Origin: Roseburia sp. AF12-17LB
Lineage (GTDB): Bacteria > Bacillota > Clostridia > Lachnospirales > Lachnospiraceae
Direction of reading: 5' to 3'
DNA: 64,000 nucleotides
Assembly: GCF_003479605.1 (NCBI RefSeq)
Contig: NZ_QUHR01000002.1
Location: 331,587 to 395,586 of the forward strand
Position 1 is the first letter of the stretch; every line of letters starts with the position of its first letter. A model generated the notes under the pieces. That model saw nothing but the letters and a program-made list of their open reading frames with translations. It ran no database searches and had not been told where the DNA came from. This document shows positions 35,948-44,390 of this stretch, in pieces. Position numbers and translations under genes: made by a program.

Positions 35948-37486
35948 TTATCCCTCCCAGAATTTCTTATCTACATTCCGATAACAGACCGCCTCACTTA
36001 AATGTCTGGTTAGGATTTCATCTGAACCGTCCATATCTGCAATGGTTCTCGCCACCCGCAAAATCCTATGATAAGATCTGGCTGTCAATTCCAGCTTCTG
36101 ATAAATGCTTTCCATATACTGTTTTTGTTTTGTCGATAATCTGCAATATTTTGTCAGTAATGCCGCCGGAATTCTACTGTTATAGCGAATGTTAGTTCCG
36201 GCAAACCTTTGCTGCTGCCGCTCCATAGCTGCAACCACCCTTTTTCTGATTTCTGCCGAAGTCTCCTGATGCGGATTTTCTTTAATCAAATCCTGATATT
36301 CCACACGCTTTGTCTCTACACAGATATCAATTCTGTCCAATAAAGGCTGACTGATTTTCTTTAAATACTGTTCCACCATTCCTTTCGTGCAATGACAGCG
36401 GTTCAAATCCGGATAATATCCACACCGGCAGGGATTCATGGCAGCCACCAGCATAAAATCCGACGGAAATTCATAATTTCCGGCAAGCCTTGCAAGCTTT
36501 ACACAGTGTTCTTCCATAGGCTGTCTTAAAATTTCCAAGGTTTCCCGCCGGAACTCCGCCAGCTCATCTAAAAAGAGTACACCATGGTGGGCGAGACTGA
36601 TTTCTCCCGGTCCCGGAACCATTCCACCACCTGCCAGTCCCTGTGGTGTTATGGTATGATGTGGATTACGGAAAGGACGTTCTGCCATCCATGCTTCACT
36701 TTCCGTCAGAAGTCCCCTTACACTGTATATTTTTGTTACCTCCAGGGCCTCATCTTCCGTCATCTCCGGTAAAATACCCGGAATTCTCCTTGCAATCATT
36801 GTCTTTCCTGCGCCTGGTGGTCCAATCATCAGGAGATTATGTCTGCCGCTTACCGCAATCTCACAGGCTCTTTTCACAAACTGTTGTCCATTAATTTCTG
36901 AAAAATCCGGTACTTCTTTTCTCTTAACCTTTTTCTCATGCCCGATTTCTTCTTTCTCAGGCTCCCAGAATTTTATTTCATCATTAAAGCCTTTTATCAC
37001 TTCTTCCAGTGTGTTTACACCAAACAGACGGATTCCTTTTACCAATGCAGCTTCTTTGGCATTTTCCACCGGCACCATACAGGCGTCCATCCGCTCCTGT
37101 GCAGCCTTTGTCACGATGGGCAATACTCCATGAATCGGTTTTATTCTTCCATCCAGTCCTACTTCTCCTACAATCAGAAGCTGTTCCAGCCTGTCTTTCG
37201 GAATAATCCCCATTGCAGCAAGCACTGCCACTGCTACCGGCAAATCAAAGGACGAACCGCATTTTCTTACATATGCCGGCGAGAGATTAATCGTAATCCG
37301 TTTTGGTGGGAGACGGTATCCACAATTTTTAAGGGCTGTCCGCACCCGCTCTCTTGCCTCCCGCACTTCTGCCGATAAAAATCCTACCATTTCAAACACT
37401 GGCATACCATCCGTCACATCTGCTTCCACGCGGATAGGAATGCTCTCAATGCCACGCACGATTGCCGTTGATACAATACTGTACAT
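35948..37486 (-). CDS. comM: YifB/ComM-family AAA+ ATPase (Mg chelatase-like)
   Basis: A 512-residue protein with the three ComM parts: an N-terminal Lon-protease-like fold (residues 1-170), a Mg-chelatase AAA+ domain with Walker A MIGPPGAGKTMIARR (about 220-234) and Walker B GVLFLDELAEF, and the C-terminal Mg_chelatase_C domain (RAYHRILRVARTIADMDGS-like). In Vibrio, ComM is a branch-migration helicase in transformation. Its link to dprA supports the same context. Confidence 0.92.
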   Translation of the reverse strand: MYSIVSTAIVRGIESIPIRVEADVTDGMPVFEMVGFLSAEVREARERVRTALKNCGYRLPPKRITINLSPAYVRKCGSSFDLPVAVAVLAAMGIIPKDRLEQLLIVGEVGLDGRIKPIHGVLPIVTKAAQERMDACMVPVENAKEAALVKGIRLFGVNTLEEVIKGFNDEIKFWEPEKEEIGHEKKVKRKEVPDFSEINGQQFVKRACEIAVSGRHNLLMIGPPGAGKTMIARRIPGILPEMTEDEALEVTKIYSVRGLLTESEAWMAERPFRNPHHTITPQGLAGGGMVPGPGEISLAHHGVLFLDELAEFRRETLEILRQPMEEHCVKLARLAGNYEFPSDFMLVAAMNPCRCGYYPDLNRCHCTKGMVEQYLKKISQPLLDRIDICVETKRVEYQDLIKENPHQETSAEIRKRVVAAMERQQQRFAGTNIRYNSRIPAALLTKYCRLSTKQKQYMESIYQKLELTARSYHRILRVARTIADMDGSDEILTRHLSEAVCYRNVDKKFWEG

Positions 37487-37636
37487 TAAATTTCACCTTT
37501 CTGTTTTGCAATTATTCTGTTTTTTGTAATTATTTCATTTTCTCTGTTCATTTTGTTTGTCCGGGATTTTTCTGCAGAAGAACTCTGCAATTTACATGAG
37601 TAGCCCCAAGATGGGTTATTCATCATTTATTTCGAT

Positions 37637-37671
37637 AAAAAAGATGGACTCATCATATCATGAAATCCATC
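37637..37671 (-). terminator. Intrinsic terminator after sigK
   Basis: GATGGA (37643-37648) pairs with TCCATC (37666-37671), extended by further A-T pairs, and is followed on the minus strand by TTTTTT. It lies 35 bases beyond the sigK stop and separates sigK from comM. Confidence 0.75.
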
Positions 37672-37705
37672 CTTTTCAAATACCAATTTAACACATTATA
37701 AAAAT

Positions 37706-38341
37706 TTAATAATTGTAACCTTTTTCAAAATAAGCCTTCAGCTTCTCCAATGCCCTTTTTTCAATTCGTGAAACATAGGATCTCGAGATATTTAAATTTT
37801 TTGCAATCTCCTTTTGTGTCACCGGACAGTCCGTTTTCAAACCATAGCGCAGGTTTATGATAATCTGTTCCCGCCTGTTTAGTACCTGGGGCAGTATTTC
37901 ATATAATGTCTTCACATTTCTGTCATACTCCATCTGCTCCACCACATCCGGTTCGTTATGCTCTACAATATCCAGTAAATGTATCTGGTTTCCCTCTTTA
38001 TCTGTTCCGATTGGCTCATAAAGAGACACTTCCCTGGCAATTTTACGCTTACTGCGCAGATACATCAGAAGTTCATTTTCAATGCATCTCGCTGCATAAG
38101 TTGCCAGCTTATTTCCTTTTTCTACCCGGAAGGTATCGATTGCTTTAATCAATCCAATGGTTCCAATCGATATCAGATCTTCCATATCCTCTTCCACATT
38201 CTGATATTTTTTTACCACATGCGCTACCAGACGCATATTATGTTCTATCAGAATATGTTTTGCTTCAAGGCTGCCTTCCCCAAGCTGTTTTAAATATTGC
38301 TTCTCTTCCTGTATAGTCAATGGAGATAAAAATGTTTTCAA
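37706..38341 (-). CDS. sigK: Sporulation sigma factor SigK (no pro-sequence, uninterrupted)
   Basis: The 211-residue product carries LIEHNMRLVAHVVKKYQ, the region 2 core DLISIGTIGLIKAIDTFR, ATYAARCIENELLMYLR, and a region 4 helix-turn-helix (VTQKEIAKNLNISRSYVSRI), which identify SigK rather than SigE. The start is TTG (38339-38341), five bases after AAGGGTG. There is no hydrophobic N-terminal pro-sequence: the protein begins about 20 residues later than B. subtilis pro-SigK, and no start codon lies further upstream in frame. There is also no skin-type insertion. A CATAGAAT at 38371-38378 resembles a sigma-E -10 but lacks a matching -35. Confidence 0.93.
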   Translation of the reverse strand: MKTFLSPLTIQEEKQYLKQLGEGSLEAKHILIEHNMRLVAHVVKKYQNVEEDMEDLISIGTIGLIKAIDTFRVEKGNKLATYAARCIENELLMYLRSKRKIAREVSLYEPIGTDKEGNQIHLLDIVEHNEPDVVEQMEYDRNVKTLYEILPQVLNRREQIIINLRYGLKTDCPVTQKEIAKNLNISRSYVSRIEKRALEKLKAYFEKGYNY

Positions 38342-38447
38342 TACAGCACCCTTAAAAAGCGATTTATTATATTCTATGCGTCTGCCAGATTCTTCGTGCC
38401 TTTCCTCTTTTTTTATCTCTATCCTTTTCTTCTGTGTCTTTTTCCTT

Positions 38448-38453
38448 TATAAT
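38448..38453 (+). promoter_or_regulatory. TATAAT just upstream of the RluA-family start (leaderless candidate)
   Basis: A perfect -10 hexamer ends seven bases before the ATG at 38461, so transcription would start at or next to the start codon. No ribosome-binding site is present upstream of either possible ATG, which fits a leaderless message. No good -35 is visible. Confidence 0.4.
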
Positions 38454-38460
38454 TATCCTT

Positions 38461-39429
38461 ATGAAGCGAATATTAGACTATACCATAACAAATGAATACA
38501 AAAACTATACGATAAGAGAATTTCTTACGGAAAAAGGATACCCGAAAGGGCTCCGGGCACATCTTTTCCGCACCGAAAATGTTCTTTTCCGAAACGGTGA
38601 TACCGGGCACAGCAGTGACCGGCTGAAGGTTTCTGATAAATTAAAGATTATTTTAGAAGAATCTATGCCGGAAAACTATCCTGCACCGGAAAACATTCCC
38701 CTTTCCATCCTCTATGAAGACGAAGATATTCTTGTTATCAATAAACCGGCACACATGCCTGTCCACCCATCCATGACACATTACGAACATACCCTCGCCA
38801 ATGCTGTCTTTTATTATCTGGGCAGCAAAAACGAAGCCGGTCCTTTCCGCTGCATCAACCGGCTGGATAAGGATACTACCGGTATCACAATCCTTGCAAA
38901 GAACAGTCTCAGCGGCGGTATCTTAGGCAGACAGATGAACGAACGGAAAATCCACCGCACCTATCTTGCCATTGTCCGTGGTATTACCCCGGAATCCGGT
39001 ACCATTACTGCGCCAATCGGCAGAAAGGAAGGTTCTGTATTAGAGCGTCAGGTAGATTTTGGGCAAGGTGAATACGCCTGCACCCATTACCGCAGACTAG
39101 CTGTGAAAGAAATTTTTTCAAAAAATACTTTTTCAGGGGAGCCTCTTTCACCGGATGCACTCTCCCTTATTGCTTTGCGGCTTGACACCGGCAGAACCCA
39201 CCAGATCCGTGTCCATATGAGCTACCTCGGCTACCCTTTAATCGGAGATTTTCTTTATTATCCGGATTTTTCCATGTTAAAAAGGCAGGCTCTTCATGCC
39301 TGCCAGTTAAAATTCGAACATCCAATCACAAAGGAACAGCTCTGCTTTACGGCTCCACTTCCTGCCGATATGCAAATGCTGTTCCCTGAATTTCATGTTC
39401 CAAATCTGGACAATCTATTTTCGGATTAA
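38461..39429 (+). CDS. RluA-family pseudouridine synthase
   Basis: A protein of about 322 residues starting MKRILDYTITNEYKNYTIRE, with an S4-like N-terminal domain and an RluA catalytic domain: INKPAHMPVHPS, the catalytic Asp in CINRLDKDTTGITILAKN, and LRLDTGRTHQIRVHMSYLG. It isomerises uridines in rRNA or tRNA; the exact target cannot be read from sequence. The ATG at 38461 is chosen over the one at 38434 because the family domain begins there. Its stop codon overlaps the stop of convergent trpS. Confidence 0.9.
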   Translation: MKRILDYTITNEYKNYTIREFLTEKGYPKGLRAHLFRTENVLFRNGDTGHSSDRLKVSDKLKIILEESMPENYPAPENIPLSILYEDEDILVINKPAHMPVHPSMTHYEHTLANAVFYYLGSKNEAGPFRCINRLDKDTTGITILAKNSLSGGILGRQMNERKIHRTYLAIVRGITPESGTITAPIGRKEGSVLERQVDFGQGEYACTHYRRLAVKEIFSKNTFSGEPLSPDALSLIALRLDTGRTHQIRVHMSYLGYPLIGDFLYYPDFSMLKRQALHACQLKFEHPITKEQLCFTAPLPADMQMLFPEFHVPNLDNLFSD

Positions 39430-40430
39430 CGGATTCTTTCGGTAAGTCCGACTTTCTTCTGCACCTTACGCAAGGTCTTATTAGAATAATAAGCTGCTTT
39501 TTCGTCATTCATTTTAATCATGCTGTCAAGATAGGTCTTGTCTGCCATCAGTTCCCCATAACGTTTTTGCAATGGCTCTAACTCTGCAGCAACTGCTTCT
39601 CCTACTGCCAGTTTGAAATCACCGTAGCCTTTTCCGTCAAATTCTTTTTCGGTTTCTTCTCTTGTCTTACCGGTTACACAACCATAAATATCAATCAGAT
39701 TACTAATGCCCGGTTTATCTTCACGATATACAATTTCACTGCCGGAGTCGGTTACTGCACGTTTAAATTTGCGGATAATGGTATCTTTATCATCTAAAAG
39801 GCGGATAGTTGCATTTGGATTCTCATCGGACTTTGACATTTTTTTCTCCGGCTCCTGCAGACTCATAATCTTTGCACCTGCTTTTCCGATATATGCCTCC
39901 GGAATTGTAAATACATCTCCGTAAATAGCATTAAAACGCTGTGCAATGTTTCTGGTAATCTCAAGATGCTGCTTCTGGTCTACTCCAACCGGAACCACAT
40001 CTGCCTGATACAATAAAATATCAGCCGCCATTAATACCGGATAGGTATAAAGACCTGCATTGATATTATCTGCATGCTTTGCAGCCTTGTCCTTAAACTG
40101 TGTCATACGGTTTAACTCTCCCATATAAGTAAAGCAGCCTAATATCCAGCTTAATTCTGCATGTCCGGATACATGGGACTGATAATAAATACAGTTTTTC
40201 TCCGGGTCTAATCCTGCCGCTACATATAATGCATAAAGAGAACGGGCATTTTTACGGAACTCTGCCGGCACCTGTCTTAAGGTAAGGGAATGTAAATCCA
40301 TAACACCATAGATACATTCATATTCATTTGTAAGATTTACCCAGTTTTTCAATGCTCCCAAATAATTTCCAAGGGTAAGGGTTCCTGTTGCCTGCATTCC
40401 ACTATATAAAATCTTCTTTCCGTCTAACAT
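39426..40430 (-). CDS. trpS: Tryptophanyl-tRNA synthetase
   Basis: A 334-residue class I synthetase: the HIGH-like motif is TLTLGNYLGA (about residues 17-26), the KMSKS motif is PEKKMSKSDEN, and the tryptophan-specific middle QADVVPVGVDQKQHLEITR is present. It charges tRNA-Trp. Here it is the last gene of an operon with a GH13-like gene and a DUF5662 gene, with only one base between it and the latter, so there is no room for a separate promoter. No T-box leader is visible. Confidence 0.96.
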   Translation of the reverse strand: MLDGKKILYSGMQATGTLTLGNYLGALKNWVNLTNEYECIYGVMDLHSLTLRQVPAEFRKNARSLYALYVAAGLDPEKNCIYYQSHVSGHAELSWILGCFTYMGELNRMTQFKDKAAKHADNINAGLYTYPVLMAADILLYQADVVPVGVDQKQHLEITRNIAQRFNAIYGDVFTIPEAYIGKAGAKIMSLQEPEKKMSKSDENPNATIRLLDDKDTIIRKFKRAVTDSGSEIVYREDKPGISNLIDIYGCVTGKTREETEKEFDGKGYGDFKLAVGEAVAAELEPLQKRYGELMADKTYLDSMIKMNDEKAAYYSNKTLRKVQKKVGLTERIR

Positions 40431-40979
40431 TTATTTATCCTTCTTTCTTTTATTTTTCAATACTTCATATCGAATATATGCATAAGTCTCTTCTTCGCCG
40501 CATTCTGCCAGCATATGAAGAAGGCACTCTAAAAGTTCTCTTGATTCCTCATGAATAATATGATACTGCTTTCCATGTTCGTAATAAGCCAGAGGACTTT
40601 CGTCGGTATATTTTTCTCTCTGGTAATTCCTGCTTGCTGCCACCCGGTCAATAAACATCTCAACAACATATTTTGTTGGCATCTTCATTCCAGTAATTCC
40701 GGTGCATTTATCCGGTCCGTAATCAATCCAGTATTCCATATGATGCTTGTTTCTGCCCTTATGGTGCAGCCAGGCTGCGGAATACCCCTTATCCTCACGT
40801 TCGGCATTGTTGGGACTCATATTTCCCTGAAAATACTTACAGCCCACTAAAAATTCCGTTGGTGAATATTTCGACAAATCATGCAATAAGCCCTGGCGGT
40901 AAAGTCCAACTTTAAAACAGCCTTTCATGACTAACATCTTGTGATGATTAATTGTGCAAAAATGTTTCCATGCTTTCAT
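40431..40979 (-). CDS. DUF5662-family protein (HD-like His motifs)
   Basis: A 182-residue soluble protein that I recognise as DUF5662-like. It has conserved His/Asp clusters, FCTINHHKMLVMKGC, LLHDLSKYSPTEF and WLHHKGRNKHHMEYW, which resemble a metal-binding HD-type arrangement. Any phosphohydrolase activity is therefore a guess. It overlaps neither neighbour but lies one base from trpS and six from the GH13-like gene, so all three are probably one transcript. Confidence 0.8.
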   Translation of the reverse strand: MKAWKHFCTINHHKMLVMKGCFKVGLYRQGLLHDLSKYSPTEFLVGCKYFQGNMSPNNAEREDKGYSAAWLHHKGRNKHHMEYWIDYGPDKCTGITGMKMPTKYVVEMFIDRVAASRNYQREKYTDESPLAYYEHGKQYHIIHEESRELLECLLHMLAECGEEETYAYIRYEVLKNKRKKDK

Positions 40980-40985
40980 CTTACT

Positions 40986-42833
40986 TTATTTCCCTATTAA
41001 TATCTGAATGGACATCCCGGCAATTTCTACCTGGACTGCATCCATTATCATTTCTTTCTCCAGAAAACCATTTTCATTTCCTGTATCCATTACTTTATAC
41101 CATTTTTTGCTTTTTGGCAATTTCGGAAGTGCAAGGAACTGTTTTCCGGTGTGAAAATTATATGCCACATAAATCATTTCCTCACAATCCGCATAGGGTC
41201 CGCAATAAAGCATCCCAACCGACTGGCGGTTCGGGCTAAATCCCACAGTCCATGCACTATCGCAATGAAAAGAAAGATCCGGATATCCCAGTCCCTTATA
41301 ATCATTCATCCGCATCGGCTCTTCCATCCGAAGAACCGGGTGTGCCTTACGAAAGGCTGCCATTTTCTTTACAAACTGTTGTAAGGAAGCATATTTCTTA
41401 TCATTTTTCCAGTTTACCCAGCCAACTGCATTATCCTGGCAATAAGCATTATTATTTCCCCTCTGGGAATTACCAATCTCATCACCGGCAGCAAGCAGTG
41501 GAATACCCTGTGCTAAAAATACTGCCGTAACCGCATTTCGAAGCTGTTTTTTACGCAGGCTTTCTATATATTTTTTGCGGGTTGGTCCTTCAATGCCATA
41601 GTTGTCACTGTAATTCCAGTCATTTCCATCCGCATTGTTTTCCCCATTTGCTTCATTATGTTTCTCACTGTACATAAATACATCTGCCAGTGTAAAACCA
41701 TCATTAGATGCTGCATAATTCACAAATCCGGCATATTTCTTCTGCTTACGCATCTGGTTTACAAAATCGGTAAGACAGATTTCCTTATGATTTAACATTT
41801 TCCGCAACGGATAATAAAATTCATCCCGGTAAACAAATAAATGCGGATATGCATAATCCTGTTCCAGCAAATCCTCCGGAATCGTATCTGCAAACAGCTT
41901 ACTGCGGCACAAAATCAAATCCTGTGCCATAGCACGAACCGGAAGATTTGCTCCCATCAGACGGAATCCATCCACATGATATTCCATCACCCAGAAGCGC
42001 AGGGCTTCTAACATCAGATTCTGATTGATGGTATCAGGAAAATAAATTTCCATAATACATTCCATGTCATTTTTATGCAATGCCTTAATTAATGATTTCA
42101 AGGCATGCTCCGGCTGTCTGCTTCTGGTAAATGCAGCCTTCGGCGCAAAATAATTGCCTTCGGTATAGCCCCAGCAATTTATCTTCTCAACTTCCGGCAG
42201 CTTCTTTGTATCTGTCTTCTGTTCTTCCTTCCAGGTCACATAATCCGGCAGTTCACAGGTTTCCGGTATCATCAGCTCTTCAAATTCATAAAAAGGCATA
42301 AATTCAACGGTTGTAACGCCCATATCACGAAGATATCCTATCCGGTTCTCTACTGCTTCAAAAGTTCCTTTTCTTGCTCCGCCATTACTACCCTCCATGG
42401 TAAAATTTCTCACATGAAGTTTGTACATGACCATATCCTTTTTGGCAATTTCCGGTGCCACATCCTCTTCCCAGTCAAAAACATCTGTGGAGAAACCGCT
42501 TTTCACCTGATAATCCATACCAAAGCGTTCCTTTTCTCCCCACTTTTCCCTGCCTACAATTCTTCTGGCATATGGATCTGTCATAACCTTACCGTCTATT
42601 TCAAAATTATAATCAAAAGAAGCCGGTTCAATGCCCATTACCATAATTGAGCGCAGTGCACCCACATAGTAAGTATCCGGAACCGGTATTTTTCCAATTT
42701 TCCCTGTTTTCTTTTCATACAGTACAATACTACATTTCTGCTCTTTTCTCCCCTCAAAGGTAAATACAACCCCATCACTATGCACAACTGCTCCCATGGT
42801 TCTGTAATCGCCTTCCCGAACATTGTATTTCAT
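40986..42833 (-). CDS. GH13 isoamylase/GlgX-like protein lacking catalytic residues
   Basis: A protein of about 615 residues with an N-terminal CBM48-like beta domain, a GH13 (beta/alpha)8 domain and a C-terminal beta domain. Homology to isoamylase/GlgX is clear from EKHNEANGENNADGNDWNY and the GIEGPTRKKY region. The four conserved GH13 regions are degraded: region I reads IMEIYFPDT instead of DVVYNHT; region II reads VDGFRLMGA, with Met at the nucleophile Asp; region III shows no acid/base Glu in LFADTIPED; region IV reads SNDGFTLAD, with Asn replacing His. It is probably a non-catalytic alpha-glucan-binding protein. The ATG at 42833 is preferred over a GTG at 42848, because AGGA lies seven bases before it. 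Confidence 0.85.
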   Translation of the reverse strand: MKYNVREGDYRTMGAVVHSDGVVFTFEGRKEQKCSIVLYEKKTGKIGKIPVPDTYYVGALRSIMVMGIEPASFDYNFEIDGKVMTDPYARRIVGREKWGEKERFGMDYQVKSGFSTDVFDWEEDVAPEIAKKDMVMYKLHVRNFTMEGSNGGARKGTFEAVENRIGYLRDMGVTTVEFMPFYEFEELMIPETCELPDYVTWKEEQKTDTKKLPEVEKINCWGYTEGNYFAPKAAFTRSRQPEHALKSLIKALHKNDMECIMEIYFPDTINQNLMLEALRFWVMEYHVDGFRLMGANLPVRAMAQDLILCRSKLFADTIPEDLLEQDYAYPHLFVYRDEFYYPLRKMLNHKEICLTDFVNQMRKQKKYAGFVNYAASNDGFTLADVFMYSEKHNEANGENNADGNDWNYSDNYGIEGPTRKKYIESLRKKQLRNAVTAVFLAQGIPLLAAGDEIGNSQRGNNNAYCQDNAVGWVNWKNDKKYASLQQFVKKMAAFRKAHPVLRMEEPMRMNDYKGLGYPDLSFHCDSAWTVGFSPNRQSVGMLYCGPYADCEEMIYVAYNFHTGKQFLALPKLPKSKKWYKVMDTGNENGFLEKEMIMDAVQVEIAGMSIQILIGK

Positions 42834-42875
42834 TTCATCATCCTGCACTTTCCTATATTCAAGTCTCTTGAAAAG

Positions 42876-42884
42876 ATTATAACA
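42876..42884 (-). promoter_or_regulatory. Extended -10 promoter for the GH13-like operon
   Basis: On the minus strand TGTTATAAT forms an extended -10 (TATAAT at 42876-42881) without a good -35. The predicted start lies roughly 36 bases upstream of the GH13-like ATG. It is back-to-back with the promoter of the HD-GYP gene. Confidence 0.55.
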
Positions 42885-42891
42885 CGATTCA

Positions 42892-42920
42892 TTGACAATT
42901 GATATGTAAATTTTTATAAT
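42892..42920 (+). promoter_or_regulatory. Consensus sigma-A promoter for the HD-GYP operon
   Basis: TTGACA (42892-42897) and TATAAT (42915-42920) are separated by 17 bases: all 12 consensus positions match. The predicted start is near 42927, giving a leader of about 38 bases before the ATG at 42965. Confidence 0.85.
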
Positions 42921-42964
42921 TATAGTGTAGTGTATTGTTAATTAGTGATATAAGAGGTATATTC

Positions 42965-44059
42965 ATGCATACAGTTGCAACAAAGGATTTACAACCTGGC
43001 ATGGTGACTGCCACTCCTGTCATGAGCAGGCATGGGCAGATGATTGTAGAAGCACACAAAATGCTGACAACTCAGATGATTGCACACCTTGAGTTTTATG
43101 GAATTGAGAGTGCCAGAATAATAGACGGTGCTCTGCCTGTTGATGCCATTCAGTCAATGGCTGAAGAAAAGGAAGCGGTTGACCGGTATTCTGAACGGGT
43201 AAGAAACAGTAAAGAATTCAAAGTTTTTAAAGCAAATTACGAAAAAAAAGTACCTTTTTTAGAAAAATCCATCAATGATTTTGTCACAAAAAACATTCCT
43301 TTTGATCAGGAGGCTCTTTTATCCTGCGCTTTAGATCTTTTTGCCAGACATTCCACTACAATTTCCATGTTCGATATGCTGCACAATATGCGCAAAATTA
43401 CCGATTCCACTTATGCCCACAGTCTGAATGTTTCTTTAATCAGCCGAATGATTGGTATGTGGCAGAATTATAATGCAGATGATTTAGAAACTCTGACTCT
43501 GGGTGGTCTCTTACACGATATAGGAAAAAGTAAAATTCCACCGGAAATCATTAACAAGCCAGGGCGCCTGACCCCGGAAGAATATGAACTGGTGAAAAAA
43601 CATTCCGAATATGGTTATGAACTGCTGAAAAATCAGAATGTATCTGTCCGCATCAAAAAAATTGCTCTCACCCATCATGAACGCTGTGATGGAAGCGGCT
43701 ATCCAATCGGACTTATCGGAGATGATATTGATGATTTTGCCAATATCGTTGCTATTGCAGATGTCTACGATGCCATGACTGCTGACCGCTGTTATCGCCG
43801 CGGCGTCTGCCCGTTTGAGGTCATTGCCACTTTTGAGCGGGAGGGTCTGGGTAAATACAAACCCCAGTTTATTACCAGCTTCCTGGAGCATATTGCCAAT
43901 ACATATATTAACAATGATGTCATGTTAAGTAATGGCATGACCGGTAAAATTGTGCTGATTAACAAGCATCGCCTGACTCGTCCGGTGGTTCGGTTAGAAG
44001 ACAGTATATTTATCAATCTGGAAAAACGTCCGGAACTCTACGTTCAGACAATTATATAA
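42965..44059 (+). CDS. HD-GYP domain protein, probable c-di-GMP phosphodiesterase
   Basis: A protein of about 364 residues. An N-terminal segment ([19 protein letters not shown]) of the kind found before HD-GYP domains is followed by the catalytic domain with the metal-binding signatures intact: [20 protein letters not shown] and [14 protein letters not shown]. Such proteins hydrolyse c-di-GMP, which would release the PilZ motor brake encoded at 6542-7282. The start at 42965 is preferred to 42935 because AGAGG precedes it at seven bases. It is followed by a DUF1292 gene, probably in the same transcript. Confidence 0.9.
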   Translation: MHTVATKDLQPGMVTATPVMSRHGQMIVEAHKMLTTQMIAHLEFYGIESARIIDGALPVDAIQSMAEEKEAVDRYSERVRNSKEFKVFKANYEKKVPFLEKSINDFVTKNIPFDQEALLSCALDLFARHSTTISMFDMLHNMRKITDSTYAHSLNVSLISRMIGMWQNYNADDLETLTLGGLLHDIGKSKIPPEIINKPGRLTPEEYELVKKHSEYGYELLKNQNVSVRIKKIALTHHERCDGSGYPIGLIGDDIDDFANIVAIADVYDAMTADRCYRRGVCPFEVIATFEREGLGKYKPQFITSFLEHIANTYINNDVMLSNGMTGKIVLINKHRLTRPVVRLEDSIFINLEKRPELYVQTII

Positions 44060-44074
44060 AGAAAGAGGTATTTT

Positions 44075-44383
44075 ATGGAAAACAAACAGTTAAAAGATGA
44101 AGACGATATCATGGTGACATTGAATTTAGACAATGGGCAGGATGTGGAATGCAAAATTCTTACTATCTTTGAAGCAGGAAAACAGGATTATATTGCGCTG
44201 ATGCCCTTAGATGAAAAGGGAAATGAAAATGCAGATGGTGAAGTATATATCTATCGTTACTCCGAGGATGAGGATGGAAATCCTTCTTTAGATAATATTG
44301 ACAGTGACGAAGAATACGAAGTTGTCTCCGACCGTTTTGATGAATTATTAGATGAAGCAGAATTTGACGCAATGGACAACTAA
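44075..44383 (+). CDS. DUF1292-family small acidic protein
   Basis: A 102-residue, strongly acidic protein with the DUF1292 pattern: MVTLNLDNGQDVECKILTIF, the following YIALMPLD, then EVYIYRYSEDEDGNPSLDNI and the EYEVVSDRFDELLDE end. This family is widespread in Firmicutes (for example YrzB) with no established function. AGAGG seven bases before the ATG gives a clear start. Confidence 0.88.
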   Translation: MENKQLKDEDDIMVTLNLDNGQDVECKILTIFEAGKQDYIALMPLDEKGNENADGEVYIYRYSEDEDGNPSLDNIDSDEEYEVVSDRFDELLDEAEFDAMDN

Positions 44384-44390
44384 TCATCCA

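Noticed and set aside
38371..38378. Sigma-E promoter upstream of sigK
   Set aside because: CATAGAAT matches the -10 well, but no -35 occurs at the right spacing; kept only as a remark.
39427..39490. Terminator for the RluA-family gene inside trpS
   Set aside because: Only short stems (four to five pairs) with poor T-runs are present, unlike the clear case at 44446-44481.
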